64,000 bases of DNA, from contig JAQTQX010000007.1 of NCBI GenBank assembly GCA_028712075.1, positions 91,111-155,110 of the forward strand, given 5' to 3'. The position numbers and the translations under genes are program-made. This document shows, piece by piece, positions 39,022 to 48,319 of this stretch (position 1 is its first letter; every line of letters begins with the position of its first letter). The notes beneath the pieces were generated by a model, which saw only the letters and a program-made list of their open reading frames with translations, was not told where the DNA came from and did no database searches. The stretch comes from Desulfuromonadaceae bacterium. GTDB taxonomy: Bacteria; Desulfobacterota; Desulfuromonadia; Geobacterales; Pseudopelobacteraceae.

Positions 39022-39106
39022 TGACGTCCGAAATTCCGGATTCTATCAATCCGCACATTCCAAATGCATTATTGTAGTCTACGTCACCCCGAAAACATGC
39101 CTCGTT

Positions 39107-39520
39107 CTACTGCTTTTTCCCGATACTGCAGCTACCGTTGTCACATTTTTGCCGTTTCGGCAGATATTTCCTGATAGCGGCAAAACCTTTATACAACACG
39201 CGGGCCATGTGATTCAATATGGGTGCAGTGACCAGAACGCCCATACAACCATACACTGTTGAAGCGGGAAAGGCCTGCCATATTGCCCAGAACGCTTCAA
39301 CGCCACGATAGACATATCCGTTCCGGTCAATGACGTGAAGTTCATACATGAAATCCGCCAGGGGGGTCTGATACGATTCCTGATCAAAGTCAGGTGCGCT
39401 GATGTTGACTGCGATCAGTCTGCCGTTACGATCTTGACGAAGGTAATGCTCAATCTCAGTCGAACAGACCACACAGGCACCATCATAAAACACTTTGACA
39501 GGGAACTCAGGCTGTTTCAT
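39107..39520 (-). CDS. DCC-family (DUF393) thiol-disulfide protein
   Basis: A 137-residue member of the DCC family, named from the motif seen here as YDGACVVCS at residues 12-20, a CxxC pair that suggests thiol redox activity. The middle holds the usual GVEAFWAIWQAFP stretch. The role in the cell is unknown. It ends 262 bp from the hemerythrin gene; that gap holds the weak module above and nothing else clear. It follows the UPF0270 gene by 93 bp. Confidence 0.85.
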   Translation of the reverse strand: MKQPEFPVKVFYDGACVVCSTEIEHYLRQDRNGRLIAVNISAPDFDQESYQTPLADFMYELHVIDRNGYVYRGVEAFWAIWQAFPASTVYGCMGVLVTAPILNHMARVLYKGFAAIRKYLPKRQKCDNGSCSIGKKQ

Positions 39521-39613
39521 ATATCAGTCACCGAATAATCGCCTCGTGTGTGCGCTTCTGCAACAGCAGACATTTTCTACCGGCCATCTCGAAATGCCCC
39601 CATTATCACTATA

Positions 39614-39877
39614 TCAGGCGGGGACAATGTTGCACGTCTCAGACGCCAGGTCGAAAACCACCTTGGCCCTGTTCTCTTTCAATTGCTGAAGAACCTGCGC
39701 AATTTTGTCATCCATGGAATACCCGCCATCGGAAAGTTCGCTCCATTCCCGTGTCACAAACTCCTCCACTATTTTTTGCAGCGCGTCGGGACTGATACGA
39801 TCCAGAGGAACAACGACACCTTTTTCGGCGTAGTCGTTCTGCTGGTCAGGTACTATGGTTACTTCAGTTTGGCTCAC
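39614..39877 (-). CDS. UPF0270 (YheU-like) small protein
   Basis: An 87-residue protein matching the YheU pattern: VVVPLDRISPDALQKIVEEF, then a Glu-rich middle, KIAQVLQQLKENRAKVVFD and a terminal CNIVPA like the NIMPR end of YheU. The function of the family is unknown. I chose GTG at 39877, which has AGG eight bases upstream; a GTG at 39898 would add seven residues. The family is mostly gamma-proteobacterial in my knowledge. Confidence 0.75.
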   Translation of the reverse strand: MSQTEVTIVPDQQNDYAEKGVVVPLDRISPDALQKIVEEFVTREWSELSDGGYSMDDKIAQVLQQLKENRAKVVFDLASETCNIVPA

Positions 39878-39971
39878 GCAATAAACCTGCCTTGTCACCT
39901 ACCTGCTGTGCCGGATGCAACCGAAACAAATAAACACGAACTGTATCCAATCGGGGAAAAAACAGATTGGG

Positions 39972-40460
39972 TTATGCGATCTCAATAACAAGATAACTGG
40001 CAGTTGACTCGCCTATCTTGATATCAATGGAATCATCAATGGTTTTGCCGATCAGTGCGTTACCGAGAGGTGATGCAGGCGTTATTACCATAACATTACC
40101 GGACTTTGTCGTAATTCTTCGTCCACCTTCCACTGGACCGATGAACACTCTCTTGAGATCACCCGCGTCATCCTCCTGGGTAACAAGTGACAAAAGTCGA
40201 ATGTTGGCGTTTCCGCGAGGAAGTACCACTTGCTTATAGATTTCTATCGAACGGCGCAGTTCCTGGGCACGGTTGGCCTGTCCCTGTGCGACATACGAGG
40301 CCTCCAGGGCAAGGGTGTCGTATTTATTGTCCGGTTGGTTCTCTTCGTCGATGGAGGCCTTATGTGCTCTTTTAGCGGCATTACAGAAAAGCTCCAGGTC
40401 TGTTGTGAGCTGTTCGGTTATGAGCCGTATCAAATGTTCTTTAGTGTCAAGGATATCCAT
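39972..40460 (-). CDS. GreA/GreB-like transcription factor
   Basis: A 162-residue protein with an N-terminal helical hairpin (about 1-75) and a C-terminal FKBP-like GreA/B domain, ending in the family motif TPASPLGNALIGKTIDD. Gre factors rescue backtracked RNA polymerase, but the acidic tip of the coiled coil (DEENQPDNKYDTL) differs from GreA, so it may be a Gre-like regulator such as Rnk or Gfh. Regulation may involve the module at 40563-40668. Confidence 0.82.
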   Translation of the reverse strand: MDILDTKEHLIRLITEQLTTDLELFCNAAKRAHKASIDEENQPDNKYDTLALEASYVAQGQANRAQELRRSIEIYKQVVLPRGNANIRLLSLVTQEDDAGDLKRVFIGPVEGGRRITTKSGNVMVITPASPLGNALIGKTIDDSIDIKIGESTASYLVIEIA

Positions 40461-40562
40461 ATCATGTGTACCCGTATGTACCTAAATTATACCGTGCATT
40501 CTTCACTCCGTCCCAAATAATCAACAAAAAAGGAGCTGCAGCATTAACCTGCAATCGCCTGT

Positions 40563-40668
40563 TACAGTTGTGGGTAAGGGTATTAAGGCAAAGACGAAGC
40601 CTATTGAAAGACACAAAACAGCCTTCAAATAAATCTGTTGCATATCACAGTTACGTCAGTTGTGACGG
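40563..40668 (-). promoter_or_regulatory. Shared upstream module, GreA/B-like gene copy
   Basis: On the plus strand ACAGTTGTGGG at 40564 is followed by GTCAGTTGTGACGG at 40655-40668. The 12-base core GTCAGTTGTGAC matches the form GTCA-NN-TGTGAC of the copies at 48287 and 60004. It lies about 100-200 bp before the minus-strand gene, but the plus-strand gene at 40833 could also use it. Confidence 0.4.
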
Positions 40669-40832
40669 TTTCTTATTGACAGTTTGTACCTGCCTGCATG
40701 TTGTCGAATTTCTATTCTGCCTTTAGTACAGCAGACTCTTCGGCCTTAACTCTCTTGCAACTATACTGGCATGTTAGTTGCTAAAAAGCTTACAGAATAT
40801 TTAACACCACTAGAAACCAAGGGAGAAAGCAC

Positions 40833-41297
40833 ATGGGCCACGGTACAGAATACCATAAAGAGCAAAATCCTGGGACGGGGTTTAACAAAGGACATAATCC
40901 AGACACAGAGCACGAGAAAGACCGTAGTCATTGTGCAAAACCTCACAAAGAGAATGACCATCGCGCAGACGGGCACAAAGAGCATTGGCATGAAAATAAT
41001 AATGAGGATAAATCGGTTGAGGCGTTGGTAGCTGAAAACCTTATGGCTCTATCAGACACGGTTGCTTCGCTGGGCGCAACTATTGATATGCTCGTTCAAA
41101 AAGCCGCCAGCATGGCATACCATATAATTGCAACTGAAGAAATACTCTCGGAAATGGCCGCGAGAACCGGACTTGACCTGGCACAGGTCAATGCACGCAT
41201 CCGTGCCAAGATCGCTGTCGGAACAGATAATATGGGCGACGCGAATCATGCGGTTGATGTTGCTGCATCAATAGCTTCACAAGTGCCGCGCCGGTAA
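40833..41297 (+). CDS. His-rich protein of unknown function
   Basis: A 154-residue protein not recognised. The N-terminal 60 residues are hydrophilic and rich in His, Lys, Asn and Glu (GHGTEYHKEQNPG; DGHKEHWHENNNED), which could bind metals. The rest is a predicted helical domain (LVAENLMALSDTVASLGATI; LAQVNARIRAKIAVG). GGAG lies seven bases before the ATG, supporting a real gene. There is no signal peptide. It stands alone between the GreA/B-like gene and the mlaA block. Confidence 0.65.
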   Translation: MGHGTEYHKEQNPGTGFNKGHNPDTEHEKDRSHCAKPHKENDHRADGHKEHWHENNNEDKSVEALVAENLMALSDTVASLGATIDMLVQKAASMAYHIIATEEILSEMAARTGLDLAQVNARIRAKIAVGTDNMGDANHAVDVAASIASQVPRR

Positions 41298-41744
41298 TAA
41301 CATCCTGATTTCCATGATCGCGAAGTCTTGAGATAGGCTGTCACCAGTATCCCAACCATGATTCATCTGTTTCAGCTGTTAACAAGGCTGAAAATGTTCA
41401 TTTGCAGCAAGGCTTCATTTTATATGAAGTAAGTTCAATTGACGATGGACTATGCGGCCAACTCAAAGACAGACAAATAGCGTATTCAATGTTCATCACA
41501 CCCACCCCCCTTTGGCCACCCCGGTCAGAGGGGGGTTTTATGTGGTCATTTGACAACATAATTTCAAAGATCACCTTTTATTGAAATTTTATTTAAAAAT
41601 TTTTATAATTGAGCGGAAATTTCACCATAGGGGTTCATTTTATACAACGTTCGCATTGGTAATCCCATCTGCTTCAAGCCCGACTCATCTGGTAATGTCA
41701 TTGAATTTCATTGGCTGCCTCCACATATTAATACTCAGTTCCTG
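41298..41744. other. Convergent intergenic region
   Basis: This 447-bp gap between the His-rich gene and mlaA holds a small hairpin CTTCAT/ATGAAG at 41413-41429, the terminator at 41504-41540, and an AT-rich stretch around 41570-41640 unlike its surroundings. No gene is supported. Confidence 0.6.
41504..41540 (+). terminator. Rho-independent terminator-like hairpin
   Basis: Arms ACCCCCC (41504-41510) and GGGGGGT (41530-41536) with extra pairing inside the loop are followed by TTTTA. It sits in the convergent gap and could end transcription of the His-rich gene on the plus strand, though it is 207 bp past its stop. A relic of the GC-rich palindrome family is another possibility. Confidence 0.55.
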
Positions 41745-42527
41745 TCACTCTGCGGGAGGTTTCCCTGACTCGATTTCGCGCTTGCTATGGTACAAAAAAC
41801 GGACCATGTCATACTCGAAGGGATAGCCGCTATCATAGTAGCGAAAACTCTGCTGATGCCGCGCATCAATCGCGTCCAGGGCTGTCACCCCTGCGGAGAA
41901 AGCAAATGCATTACCAGTGTTTCCAAACGGATCAAGTGCAGTATAAACCCCGTACGTAATGCCACTGTCCACGGCAAGACCTCCTGTATCACGAAGGGAC
42001 GAGGGGCCAAAAATCGGCAGCACCAGATAGGGACCGGAGCCTGCCCCCCAATATCCGAGGGTCTTGCCGAAATCCTGATTATGCCGCTCCAATCCAAAGC
42101 TGGTGGCCGGATCAAACAGACCGCCGAGCCCCACAGTACTGTTCGTCACGAAGCGGCCAAGTGTCACCACTGACTCTTTTCCCTTCAACTGGAACAGGCT
42201 GTTAGTGAAATTTTTGACCTCGCTGAGGTTGTTGTAGAAACCCGAGACCCGCTCCTGGAGAAATACCGGTGTAATGAACTCGTAGCCACTCACCACCGGA
42301 AGAAAAATATATTTGTCGAAGATGAAGTTGAACCGGTACATGCTCCGGTTGAATCCCTCCCATGGATCCGACACATCAGCATATCGCTGATCCCCAAATT
42401 CGTTGATTGAGTGAAGTGGCGGCACCTCTGCCAGAGTATTTTCTCTTGTCGCGGCGCACCCGGCAAGAGTCAACGCCAGCACCAGGTGGAGGATCGCTCC
42501 GTAAGTTCCATATCTGGAAACTGTCAT
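41745..42527 (-). CDS. mlaA: MlaA/VacJ outer-membrane lipoprotein
   Basis: A 260-residue lipoprotein. The signal peptide ends in a lipobox (LTLAGC). The MlaA core follows: DPWEGFNRSMYRFNFIFDKY, then FVTNSTVGLGGLFDPA and DFGKTLGYWG. MlaA removes mislocalised phospholipids from the outer leaflet of the outer membrane. I chose ATG 42527, with AGGAAGG seven bases upstream, rather than the frame's earlier ATG at 42638. It follows the hydrolase gene by 13 bp; no mlaBCDEF genes are in the window. Confidence 0.93.
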   Translation of the reverse strand: MTVSRYGTYGAILHLVLALTLAGCAATRENTLAEVPPLHSINEFGDQRYADVSDPWEGFNRSMYRFNFIFDKYIFLPVVSGYEFITPVFLQERVSGFYNNLSEVKNFTNSLFQLKGKESVVTLGRFVTNSTVGLGGLFDPATSFGLERHNQDFGKTLGYWGAGSGPYLVLPIFGPSSLRDTGGLAVDSGITYGVYTALDPFGNTGNAFAFSAGVTALDAIDARHQQSFRYYDSGYPFEYDMVRFLYHSKREIESGKPPAE

Positions 42528-42540
42528 CACAGCACCTTCC

Positions 42541-43815
42541 TTATTGTTTGAAGAATGCGACCATATAGGCCAGATTATCTTTGTATTCCAGGTTGCCCAG
42601 ATGGCCGCCGCGCGGGTAGATTTTAGTTCGCTCACCAAATAACTGCTGCAGGTATGTAAGCTCCGCCCCGGTAACGATGAAGTCGTTTGCGTTGGTCATG
42701 ACCCCGAATTTGTCGGACGACTTCAGGTACTCCTCAATGTTCCTGAGGCTCAGAGAGTCGATGTACGCCTGCTTCGTGAGCCCCGGTCGCTGCGACTGGA
42801 AGTACGGAAATAAATATTCGTTGAAATAGTCGAAGAAGCTCAGATGACTGGAAACAAGAAAATAGTCGGAAAGGGAATCTGTGGCACTCAGCACCCGGTT
42901 CTTCGGCACGACGTAGCCGCTGTTGGTCATCACATCGGAGGCAAAGATCATACCGGCAAGATTAATCCGGAACGTAAGCCCGATCAAGCCGGCAGTTTCC
43001 TCGCGGGAGAACAGACGTTCCGTGTAGATCGAGTAGAGAAAGTCGTCGTTGATAGCAACGAAATTACCGTAACGATAGAACTCACTGAACTTTGACAGCA
43101 TCTTGTTGAAAAAGATTCCCTGTTTTTTGGGTCCACCGGGAATTCCTTTCAGCAGCTCCTCAATCCTCATCGAGGAGCTGTACAGGTTTACCGAAGGATT
43201 GATCATCAGCACCTTGCGAAAGTTGAACACCTTTCGCTCCTCGTCAAGTTTCGCCACAAAGGCTGCCTGAGTGGCTCCAAGACTGTAGCCACACATATTA
43301 AAGGAGGATACCTCAATGCCACCTGCTACCTGCTTCCAGGCTGTTTCCATGGCAAGGTACAGGTCAGCCGCGTCCTCGGTCAGATCGCCGGGAATCCTGC
43401 TTTGGGAGGCAGAAATGATAAAATTGGCGTGGGACGGCGACGGCAGGATGATGACATGAAAGCCGGCCTGATAAAACGCCTTCATCATGGTCATAAGTTT
43501 GGAGGCCCGATCGCCGGCGCCGGCACCGGCGATCAGAAAGACCAGCGGTGCCTTCTGTTTCTGGTACGCAAATGTACAGCGCAACCCCTCGTCGTAAAAA
43601 AAGATCGGCGGCCTCTTGCGGCCCGGGATGACGTCGAGCACGAGTTGTCTGACAGGTATATTTAAGGGGAACTCGGGCGTGAGTTCTGTCGGAGTTCCGA
43701 GGATGGTGGCCTCATACGATCCGGGGATCGGATAGCCGTAGGTATCTTCTGCCGCATAACTTGCCACAGGCATCAGAATAAGGGAGGCAACGAATAACCA
43801 TATCAGGTATCTCAT
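42541..43815 (-). CDS. Exported alpha/beta hydrolase
   Basis: A 424-residue protein with a Sec signal peptide (MRYLIWLFVASLILMPVASY) and an alpha/beta hydrolase fold. The nucleophile elbow is CGYSLGATQA near residue 175 and an oxyanion-like GAGAGDRAS near 95. A late histidine (RGGHLGNLEYKDN) could complete the triad. The substrate is unknown. Position between a lipoprotein and mlaA suggests a role in envelope lipid handling, for example as a periplasmic lipase or esterase (inference). Confidence 0.8.
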   Translation of the reverse strand: MRYLIWLFVASLILMPVASYAAEDTYGYPIPGSYEATILGTPTELTPEFPLNIPVRQLVLDVIPGRKRPPIFFYDEGLRCTFAYQKQKAPLVFLIAGAGAGDRASKLMTMMKAFYQAGFHVIILPSPSHANFIISASQSRIPGDLTEDAADLYLAMETAWKQVAGGIEVSSFNMCGYSLGATQAAFVAKLDEERKVFNFRKVLMINPSVNLYSSSMRIEELLKGIPGGPKKQGIFFNKMLSKFSEFYRYGNFVAINDDFLYSIYTERLFSREETAGLIGLTFRINLAGMIFASDVMTNSGYVVPKNRVLSATDSLSDYFLVSSHLSFFDYFNEYLFPYFQSQRPGLTKQAYIDSLSLRNIEEYLKSSDKFGVMTNANDFIVTGAELTYLQQLFGERTKIYPRGGHLGNLEYKDNLAYMVAFFKQ

Positions 43816-44084
43816 CGCGTTGTTTCGATTTTGCGGGTATCAGCCGGCGCTGCCGATTTCAAACCATCAGGCTGTACGGACTGTTCAACCTGAAAGGGAA
43901 GACGTCTCCCGTCGCTTAACTTCGGAGCCTCCTCGATAACCTGCCAATTTTTACCGACAGGTACGACCAAGGGCTGAGTGATCGCAGTTTCCGGAACCGG
44001 GATCGATTTCTTTGTGTCAAACATGCTGCATGAACAGAGAATGAAAAAGGGTGTTAAAAGTACTACCAAACGAGAGATATTCAT
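43812..44084 (-). CDS. Small lipoprotein of unknown function
   Basis: A 90-residue lipoprotein: MNISRLVVLL start, lipobox FILCSC, then a Pro- and Val-rich mature part with no known domain. AAGGAG lies seven bases before ATG 44084, so the longer frame from 44129 is not used. Its stop overlaps the hydrolase start by 4 bp, so the two are co-translated and may act together at the outer membrane (inference). Confidence 0.75.
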   Translation of the reverse strand: MNISRLVVLLTPFFILCSCSMFDTKKSIPVPETAITQPLVVPVGKNWQVIEEAPKLSDGRRLPFQVEQSVQPDGLKSAAPADTRKIETTR

Positions 44085-44132
44085 GACAGGACTCCTTGAA
44101 CATGGTTTGTGCTGCAGGCATTCCATCATTCA

Positions 44133-45374
44133 TTATCCTTCAACGGACGCCATATCCTGCACGACAAACCTGCCACAGACAAAACAGAGCAGACCGGCCA
44201 GGACCATGGCGCAAGGGGTGATCAACAAGGCATTGCGTAACCCCCACTGATCGGACAGCCAGCCGAGAATGGATGGAGAAACCGCGTCACCCAGAGCGTG
44301 GATGAAAAAGATGTTTATCGCAAAGGCCATGGCGCGAACAGCCGGATCGGTCACGTTGATGATGACGGTATTAAGCGGACCGGTATTAAGAAAAAGAAAA
44401 AACTCGGCAATGAAAATCGCGGTCATGCAGGACGTCAGGCCGGAGGCCAGGATTGCCCAGACGGCACATGGAGTGCCTATCAAAAACCCCCAGCCGGATA
44501 ACAGCAGATACCCCTTGCCGTTCTTTTTTTGCCAACGGTCGCCAAGCCAGCCTCCGGCGAGGGTGCCAAGTATCCCTGCCAGTACCGTGGTCGCTCCGAA
44601 CAGCATATTCCCCCGTGCCACATCAAGAGAATGAGCCCGGTTAAGGAAAGAGGGTATCCATTGGGCCAGCCCGCCGATGGCAAAGGTCATCGCCGCCATG
44701 GCAAGGGTGTTGCAAACAAACGAACGGTTCCTGAACAGGGCTGCATATCCACCTGAAGAAGCCTTTTCTTCAAGGGCCAGTGGTGCGTCATCGCCACCAC
44801 GAGGAGGAGTGCGTAACAGTGCGATGGGAATCGCCAGGAGAAGGCCCGGCATTCCGACCAGCAGAAACGCTGCATGCCATCCGTACCGCTGTCCCAGCAC
44901 ACCGCCGAGCAGGTACCCCATTGCACTGCCGACCGGAATGGCCACATAAAACCAGGCGAGGATTCGGCCCCGGCGCTCCTTGGGAAAATAGTCGGCAATA
45001 AGTCCCGGCGACACCGTACCAAAACTCGCCTCACCAATCCCGACCGTGGCACGGGCAGCCAGCAGGGTCCGGTATCCCGGGGCAAAACCGGCCAGAGCCG
45101 TAGCCAGGCTCCAGACGGCCAGACCTCCTGAAGCCAGCCTGGTCCGGCTCCAGTGGTCACCGAGCCAGCCGAAGAGCGGAGCAAAGAGCAGATAGCTGAA
45201 CATAAAGGCACTGCCAAGAAACCCGAGCGCCGTGTCGGTGAGATTCAGGTCGATCTTGATCAGGGGGAATACCGCGAACAGCACCTGCCGGTCGATGTAA
45301 TTAAGCAGGTTCACCGCAAGAAGGAGGCCCAGAGCGTAGCGACGGTAGGACATTGAGAGCATTTTCGCGGTCAC
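44133..45374 (-). CDS. MFS transporter
   Basis: A 413-residue major facilitator with about twelve transmembrane helices. LLNYIDRQVLFAVFPLI in helix 1 and GWLGDHWSRTRLASGG in the 2-3 loop mark the spinster-like/ACS-type group. The substrate cannot be told; this group includes carriers of lysolipids and organic anions. It starts with GTG at 45374, overlapping the end of the MscS-type gene, and lies 48 bp before the small lipoprotein, within the envelope operon. Confidence 0.88.
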   Translation of the reverse strand: MTAKMLSMSYRRYALGLLLAVNLLNYIDRQVLFAVFPLIKIDLNLTDTALGFLGSAFMFSYLLFAPLFGWLGDHWSRTRLASGGLAVWSLATALAGFAPGYRTLLAARATVGIGEASFGTVSPGLIADYFPKERRGRILAWFYVAIPVGSAMGYLLGGVLGQRYGWHAAFLLVGMPGLLLAIPIALLRTPPRGGDDAPLALEEKASSGGYAALFRNRSFVCNTLAMAAMTFAIGGLAQWIPSFLNRAHSLDVARGNMLFGATTVLAGILGTLAGGWLGDRWQKKNGKGYLLLSGWGFLIGTPCAVWAILASGLTSCMTAIFIAEFFLFLNTGPLNTVIINVTDPAVRAMAFAINIFFIHALGDAVSPSILGWLSDQWGLRNALLITPCAMVLAGLLCFVCGRFVVQDMASVEG

Positions 45375-47749
45375 GTAACCACCTCAATGCGAAGCGGCTG
45401 GTGAGCATCAAGATGTATATCGCGCTGCGGGAATGCAATAGCAATATTCTCTTCTGCGAAGCGCTGTTCAATCATGAAGCGAACATCACTGGCCACCTGC
45501 AACGGGTTTGTCTCCGGACCATGTTCCACCCAGAAATAGAGCGCAAAAACCAGAGCGTTGTCACCGAAATCCTCTAACAAAGCCTCAGGCGGCGGGTTCT
45601 TCAGAATTTTGCCATGTTCTTTGCCACACTCAACAAGAATGTCACGCACCTGTTTTGTTGTCGAACCATAGGAAACCCCGACCCGCACGATCCGACGCAG
45701 ACGGTTATTGGTGTGAGTCCAGTTGGTTACCTTGTTTTCAAGAAACATCGAGTTTGGGATTACCGTCTCAATGCCATCGAAACCGAGAATGGTCGATGCC
45801 CTGATATCCACCGTAACAACCCTCCCCACCACGCCATCCACGTCAATAGTGTCACCTACTTTAACATTGCGCTCCAGCAGAATCAGGATGCCGCAGATGA
45901 AATTCTTGATAAGTGTCTGGGTGCCAAAACCGACTCCGATGGCCAATGCACCGCCCATGAAGGCAAACACAGTGAGAGGGATGCGCGCAAGGTTGAGGGT
46001 GACGATCAACAGTATGAAAATAGTCAGAGCCAGTAACCAGCGGCGAATAACATTGGCCTGATGCACGCCGACACGGAAGCGTGCAACCATAATCCGCTGG
46101 GCTCTTCGCCCTAAAAACGCCGCTATCAGGTAACCGATAATGAAAAGGAGGATCGCGCCAACACTCTTGCCGACCGTGACTCCCCGTGAAGTAACAACCT
46201 TCTGTCCCGCAACCTCCACAGTGTCCTCGACGGCGAACAACTCGAAACTCCACACATGCTGGAAAATATCGGCAAAGATTCCGGCTCCGTTTTTAAACCT
46301 GGCCGAAAAGCTTCGTGACTGCTGGATCCGTTCAATATCCTCCAGCCACGATTTCCGGACGAGATCAGCCTGTTCGACGGAGGTCTTCTGACGCTCTGCC
46401 AGATGCCGTTGCAAGCGTATCGCTTCAAGCAGATCCAGTTCTGCAGCACGTAAATGATTTCGTTCGTCAATTTTTGCCAGCCGAGACTCCTGCTCACGCT
46501 CGGCTGCCTGATACAACTCCAGCTGTTGCTGGGTATACGCCAGCCACGGCTTGAGCTGCTCCCGGCTCTTGCTGAACTCGGCGATAATTACGCGCTGTTC
46601 TTCAGCATTTTTTCCCGTTACAGCGGTATAGCGCCGTTCCCATAACGTGGAGGTCGACTTGTTTAATGCGATGAGCGCGGAGACAACCTCGGTCTCGAAG
46701 CGCAAACTCTCCACCCAGGCCTGAGCAGCGCGATTCCGGGCTTCAAGCCCATTACGCCGCGCCTCTACTGCCGGGCGATTGTCACCTGCGCCGTGACGAA
46801 GAGCAAATGTGTTCAGCTCCTGCTGCGTCCGTGCGAGCTTGTTCCTGCTGCGCGCATCGCGAACCAGTGACCCCTCCAGCTCCTGTTCAAGGATAACGCG
46901 ACTCGATTTCAGGCGCTCCAGCGCCTGACTCAGGTCTTTTTTGCTGAAAACCATCCTTTTTCTGGCTTCCGCCAGTTGCCGCTCCAACAGAGCAACCTCT
47001 ATCCATGCAACGCCAAGGCGCTCGCCAAGCACCTCATAGCGCAAGGTTATCGACACCGCCATGGCATCGGCGTTACGAGCCGTTAGCTCCGTCAGTTCTT
47101 TTTGCCGCGAAGCGGTCAAGCGCTCACCGGGCGACTGAGCCTTCTCAAGCTCGTCTGCTGCAAGGCGTTCCACTTCCAGGGCATGCTGTGCCGATTTCTT
47201 GTATTGAGAAGCCTGTTGGGCAAACAGCTCCCTGTTTGTGCTAAGCCCCTGCGCCTTGGCGCGGGCGGTCAGCAGTGAGTGCATTAACTCGTCCACCATT
47301 AGGACAGAATACGGTGGAGGCTCCGGAAAACCGGCCCAGTTCTTTGCTTTTTGTTCGACGGCAGTTCTGCTGCGGCGCAATTCTTCGCGTTCATTAATAA
47401 GACTGAGTTGAGAGCTGAGGCGGGCAACCAGGCCATCGAGAAGGCGGTACCGTTCTTTTGCATCCTGCCGGGAATTGCCGCGTGTGGCAGCGAGCGCCCG
47501 GTCACGCTCCGCCTCGGCTTTTGTCAGTGCGAGTCTGGTAATATCCAGCTGCCGCTCGGGACTCACCGCTTTCGGTTCAACTTCGCTTTTCTGTTTATCG
47601 GCCTGAGTAACGCTCAACAAAGAAGATACCTGGGCAATGGCAGCCGGGCAGACCGCGAGGAATGCAAGCAGCACCACCGGTACGACCGTGGCGGATGCCA
47701 CCTTCCAACAGACCGGGAACGCTTTTATGAAGGTACTGAGGTCAATCAT
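45371..47749 (-). CDS. Large MscS-family mechanosensitive channel
   Basis: A 792-residue channel of the MscK/KefA-like type. A signal sequence (about 20-40) precedes a long periplasmic coiled-coil region (about 50-480), then transmembrane helices and the MscS pore (GGALAIGVGFGTQTLIKNF) and beta domain (ERNVKVGDTIDVDGVVGRV, TVIPNSMFLENKVTNW). It should open under membrane tension to release solutes. It is upstream of the MFS gene with a 4-bp overlap. Confidence 0.92.
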   Translation of the reverse strand: MIDLSTFIKAFPVCWKVASATVVPVVLLAFLAVCPAAIAQVSSLLSVTQADKQKSEVEPKAVSPERQLDITRLALTKAEAERDRALAATRGNSRQDAKERYRLLDGLVARLSSQLSLINEREELRRSRTAVEQKAKNWAGFPEPPPYSVLMVDELMHSLLTARAKAQGLSTNRELFAQQASQYKKSAQHALEVERLAADELEKAQSPGERLTASRQKELTELTARNADAMAVSITLRYEVLGERLGVAWIEVALLERQLAEARKRMVFSKKDLSQALERLKSSRVILEQELEGSLVRDARSRNKLARTQQELNTFALRHGAGDNRPAVEARRNGLEARNRAAQAWVESLRFETEVVSALIALNKSTSTLWERRYTAVTGKNAEEQRVIIAEFSKSREQLKPWLAYTQQQLELYQAAEREQESRLAKIDERNHLRAAELDLLEAIRLQRHLAERQKTSVEQADLVRKSWLEDIERIQQSRSFSARFKNGAGIFADIFQHVWSFELFAVEDTVEVAGQKVVTSRGVTVGKSVGAILLFIIGYLIAAFLGRRAQRIMVARFRVGVHQANVIRRWLLALTIFILLIVTLNLARIPLTVFAFMGGALAIGVGFGTQTLIKNFICGILILLERNVKVGDTIDVDGVVGRVVTVDIRASTILGFDGIETVIPNSMFLENKVTNWTHTNNRLRRIVRVGVSYGSTTKQVRDILVECGKEHGKILKNPPPEALLEDFGDNALVFALYFWVEHGPETNPLQVASDVRFMIEQRFAEENIAIAFPQRDIHLDAHQPLRIEVVT

Positions 47750-47800
47750 GCCATGAAATCCTTAAAGGTTACCGTACGCTGTCCGGTAAGCGCACTACTA

Positions 47801-48115
47801 CTATTTTGCAACCAGATCGTTTTTCACCTCTTTGACTCCCGCAACGAGTCCGGCGATTTCCCCTGCTATTTTCGCGTTCTGTGGCGAATCGACAAAACCG
47901 CTTAACTGAACAACGCCTTTGAATGTCTGGACTTCAATCTGCAACGATTTCAGCCTCAAATCGTCAAATATTCCGGTTTTTATCTTGGTTGTGATGGCGG
48001 AATCATCGATATACTCTCCGGTACTTTCTTTCTTTTGTGTAGCATTGCATCCCAGAAATGCGGTTATCAAACTGAGACAGACCAACAGTTTCGTAATACG
48101 CAGCATTTTATTCAT
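47801..48115 (-). CDS. BON-domain lipoprotein
   Basis: A 104-residue lipoprotein with lipobox ITAFLGC and a single BON domain (DDSAITTKIKTGIFDDLRLK; VVQLSGFVDSPQN; VAGVKEVKNDLV), as in OsmY. BON domains bind phospholipid and help survive osmotic or envelope stress. It has a good site (GGGGAGG five to six bases before ATG) and its own upstream module at 48195-48300. The 51 bp to the MscS gene allow read-through. Confidence 0.92.
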   Translation of the reverse strand: MNKMLRITKLLVCLSLITAFLGCNATQKKESTGEYIDDSAITTKIKTGIFDDLRLKSLQIEVQTFKGVVQLSGFVDSPQNAKIAGEIAGLVAGVKEVKNDLVAK

Positions 48116-48194
48116 GTGACACCTCCCCGAATTATGATTCTAGGAAAGGTAGTTCGCAATTATCACGCCAGAAGAAATCAGTGGGTCGAGAGAG

Positions 48195-48300
48195 CATAAC
48201 AGTCTGATTGTATGAGGTAAAAAGTAACCACGGCGAGTTGAGTACGGGTGGTGCCATCAGTTGAATCCGTCAAACGATACACAACTGTCATATGTGACGG
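48195..48300 (-). promoter_or_regulatory. Shared upstream module, BON-lipoprotein copy
   Basis: On the plus strand CATAACAGTCTGATT at 48195-48209 is followed by GCGAGTTGAGTA near 48233 and GTCATATGTGACGG at 48287-48300. The distance from the end of CTGAT to the palindrome is 79 bp, the same as in the copy at 59912-60017. It lies 80-185 bp before the BON gene. Confidence 0.5.
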
Positions 48301-48319
48301 GTTGCATTGAAACACTTTG

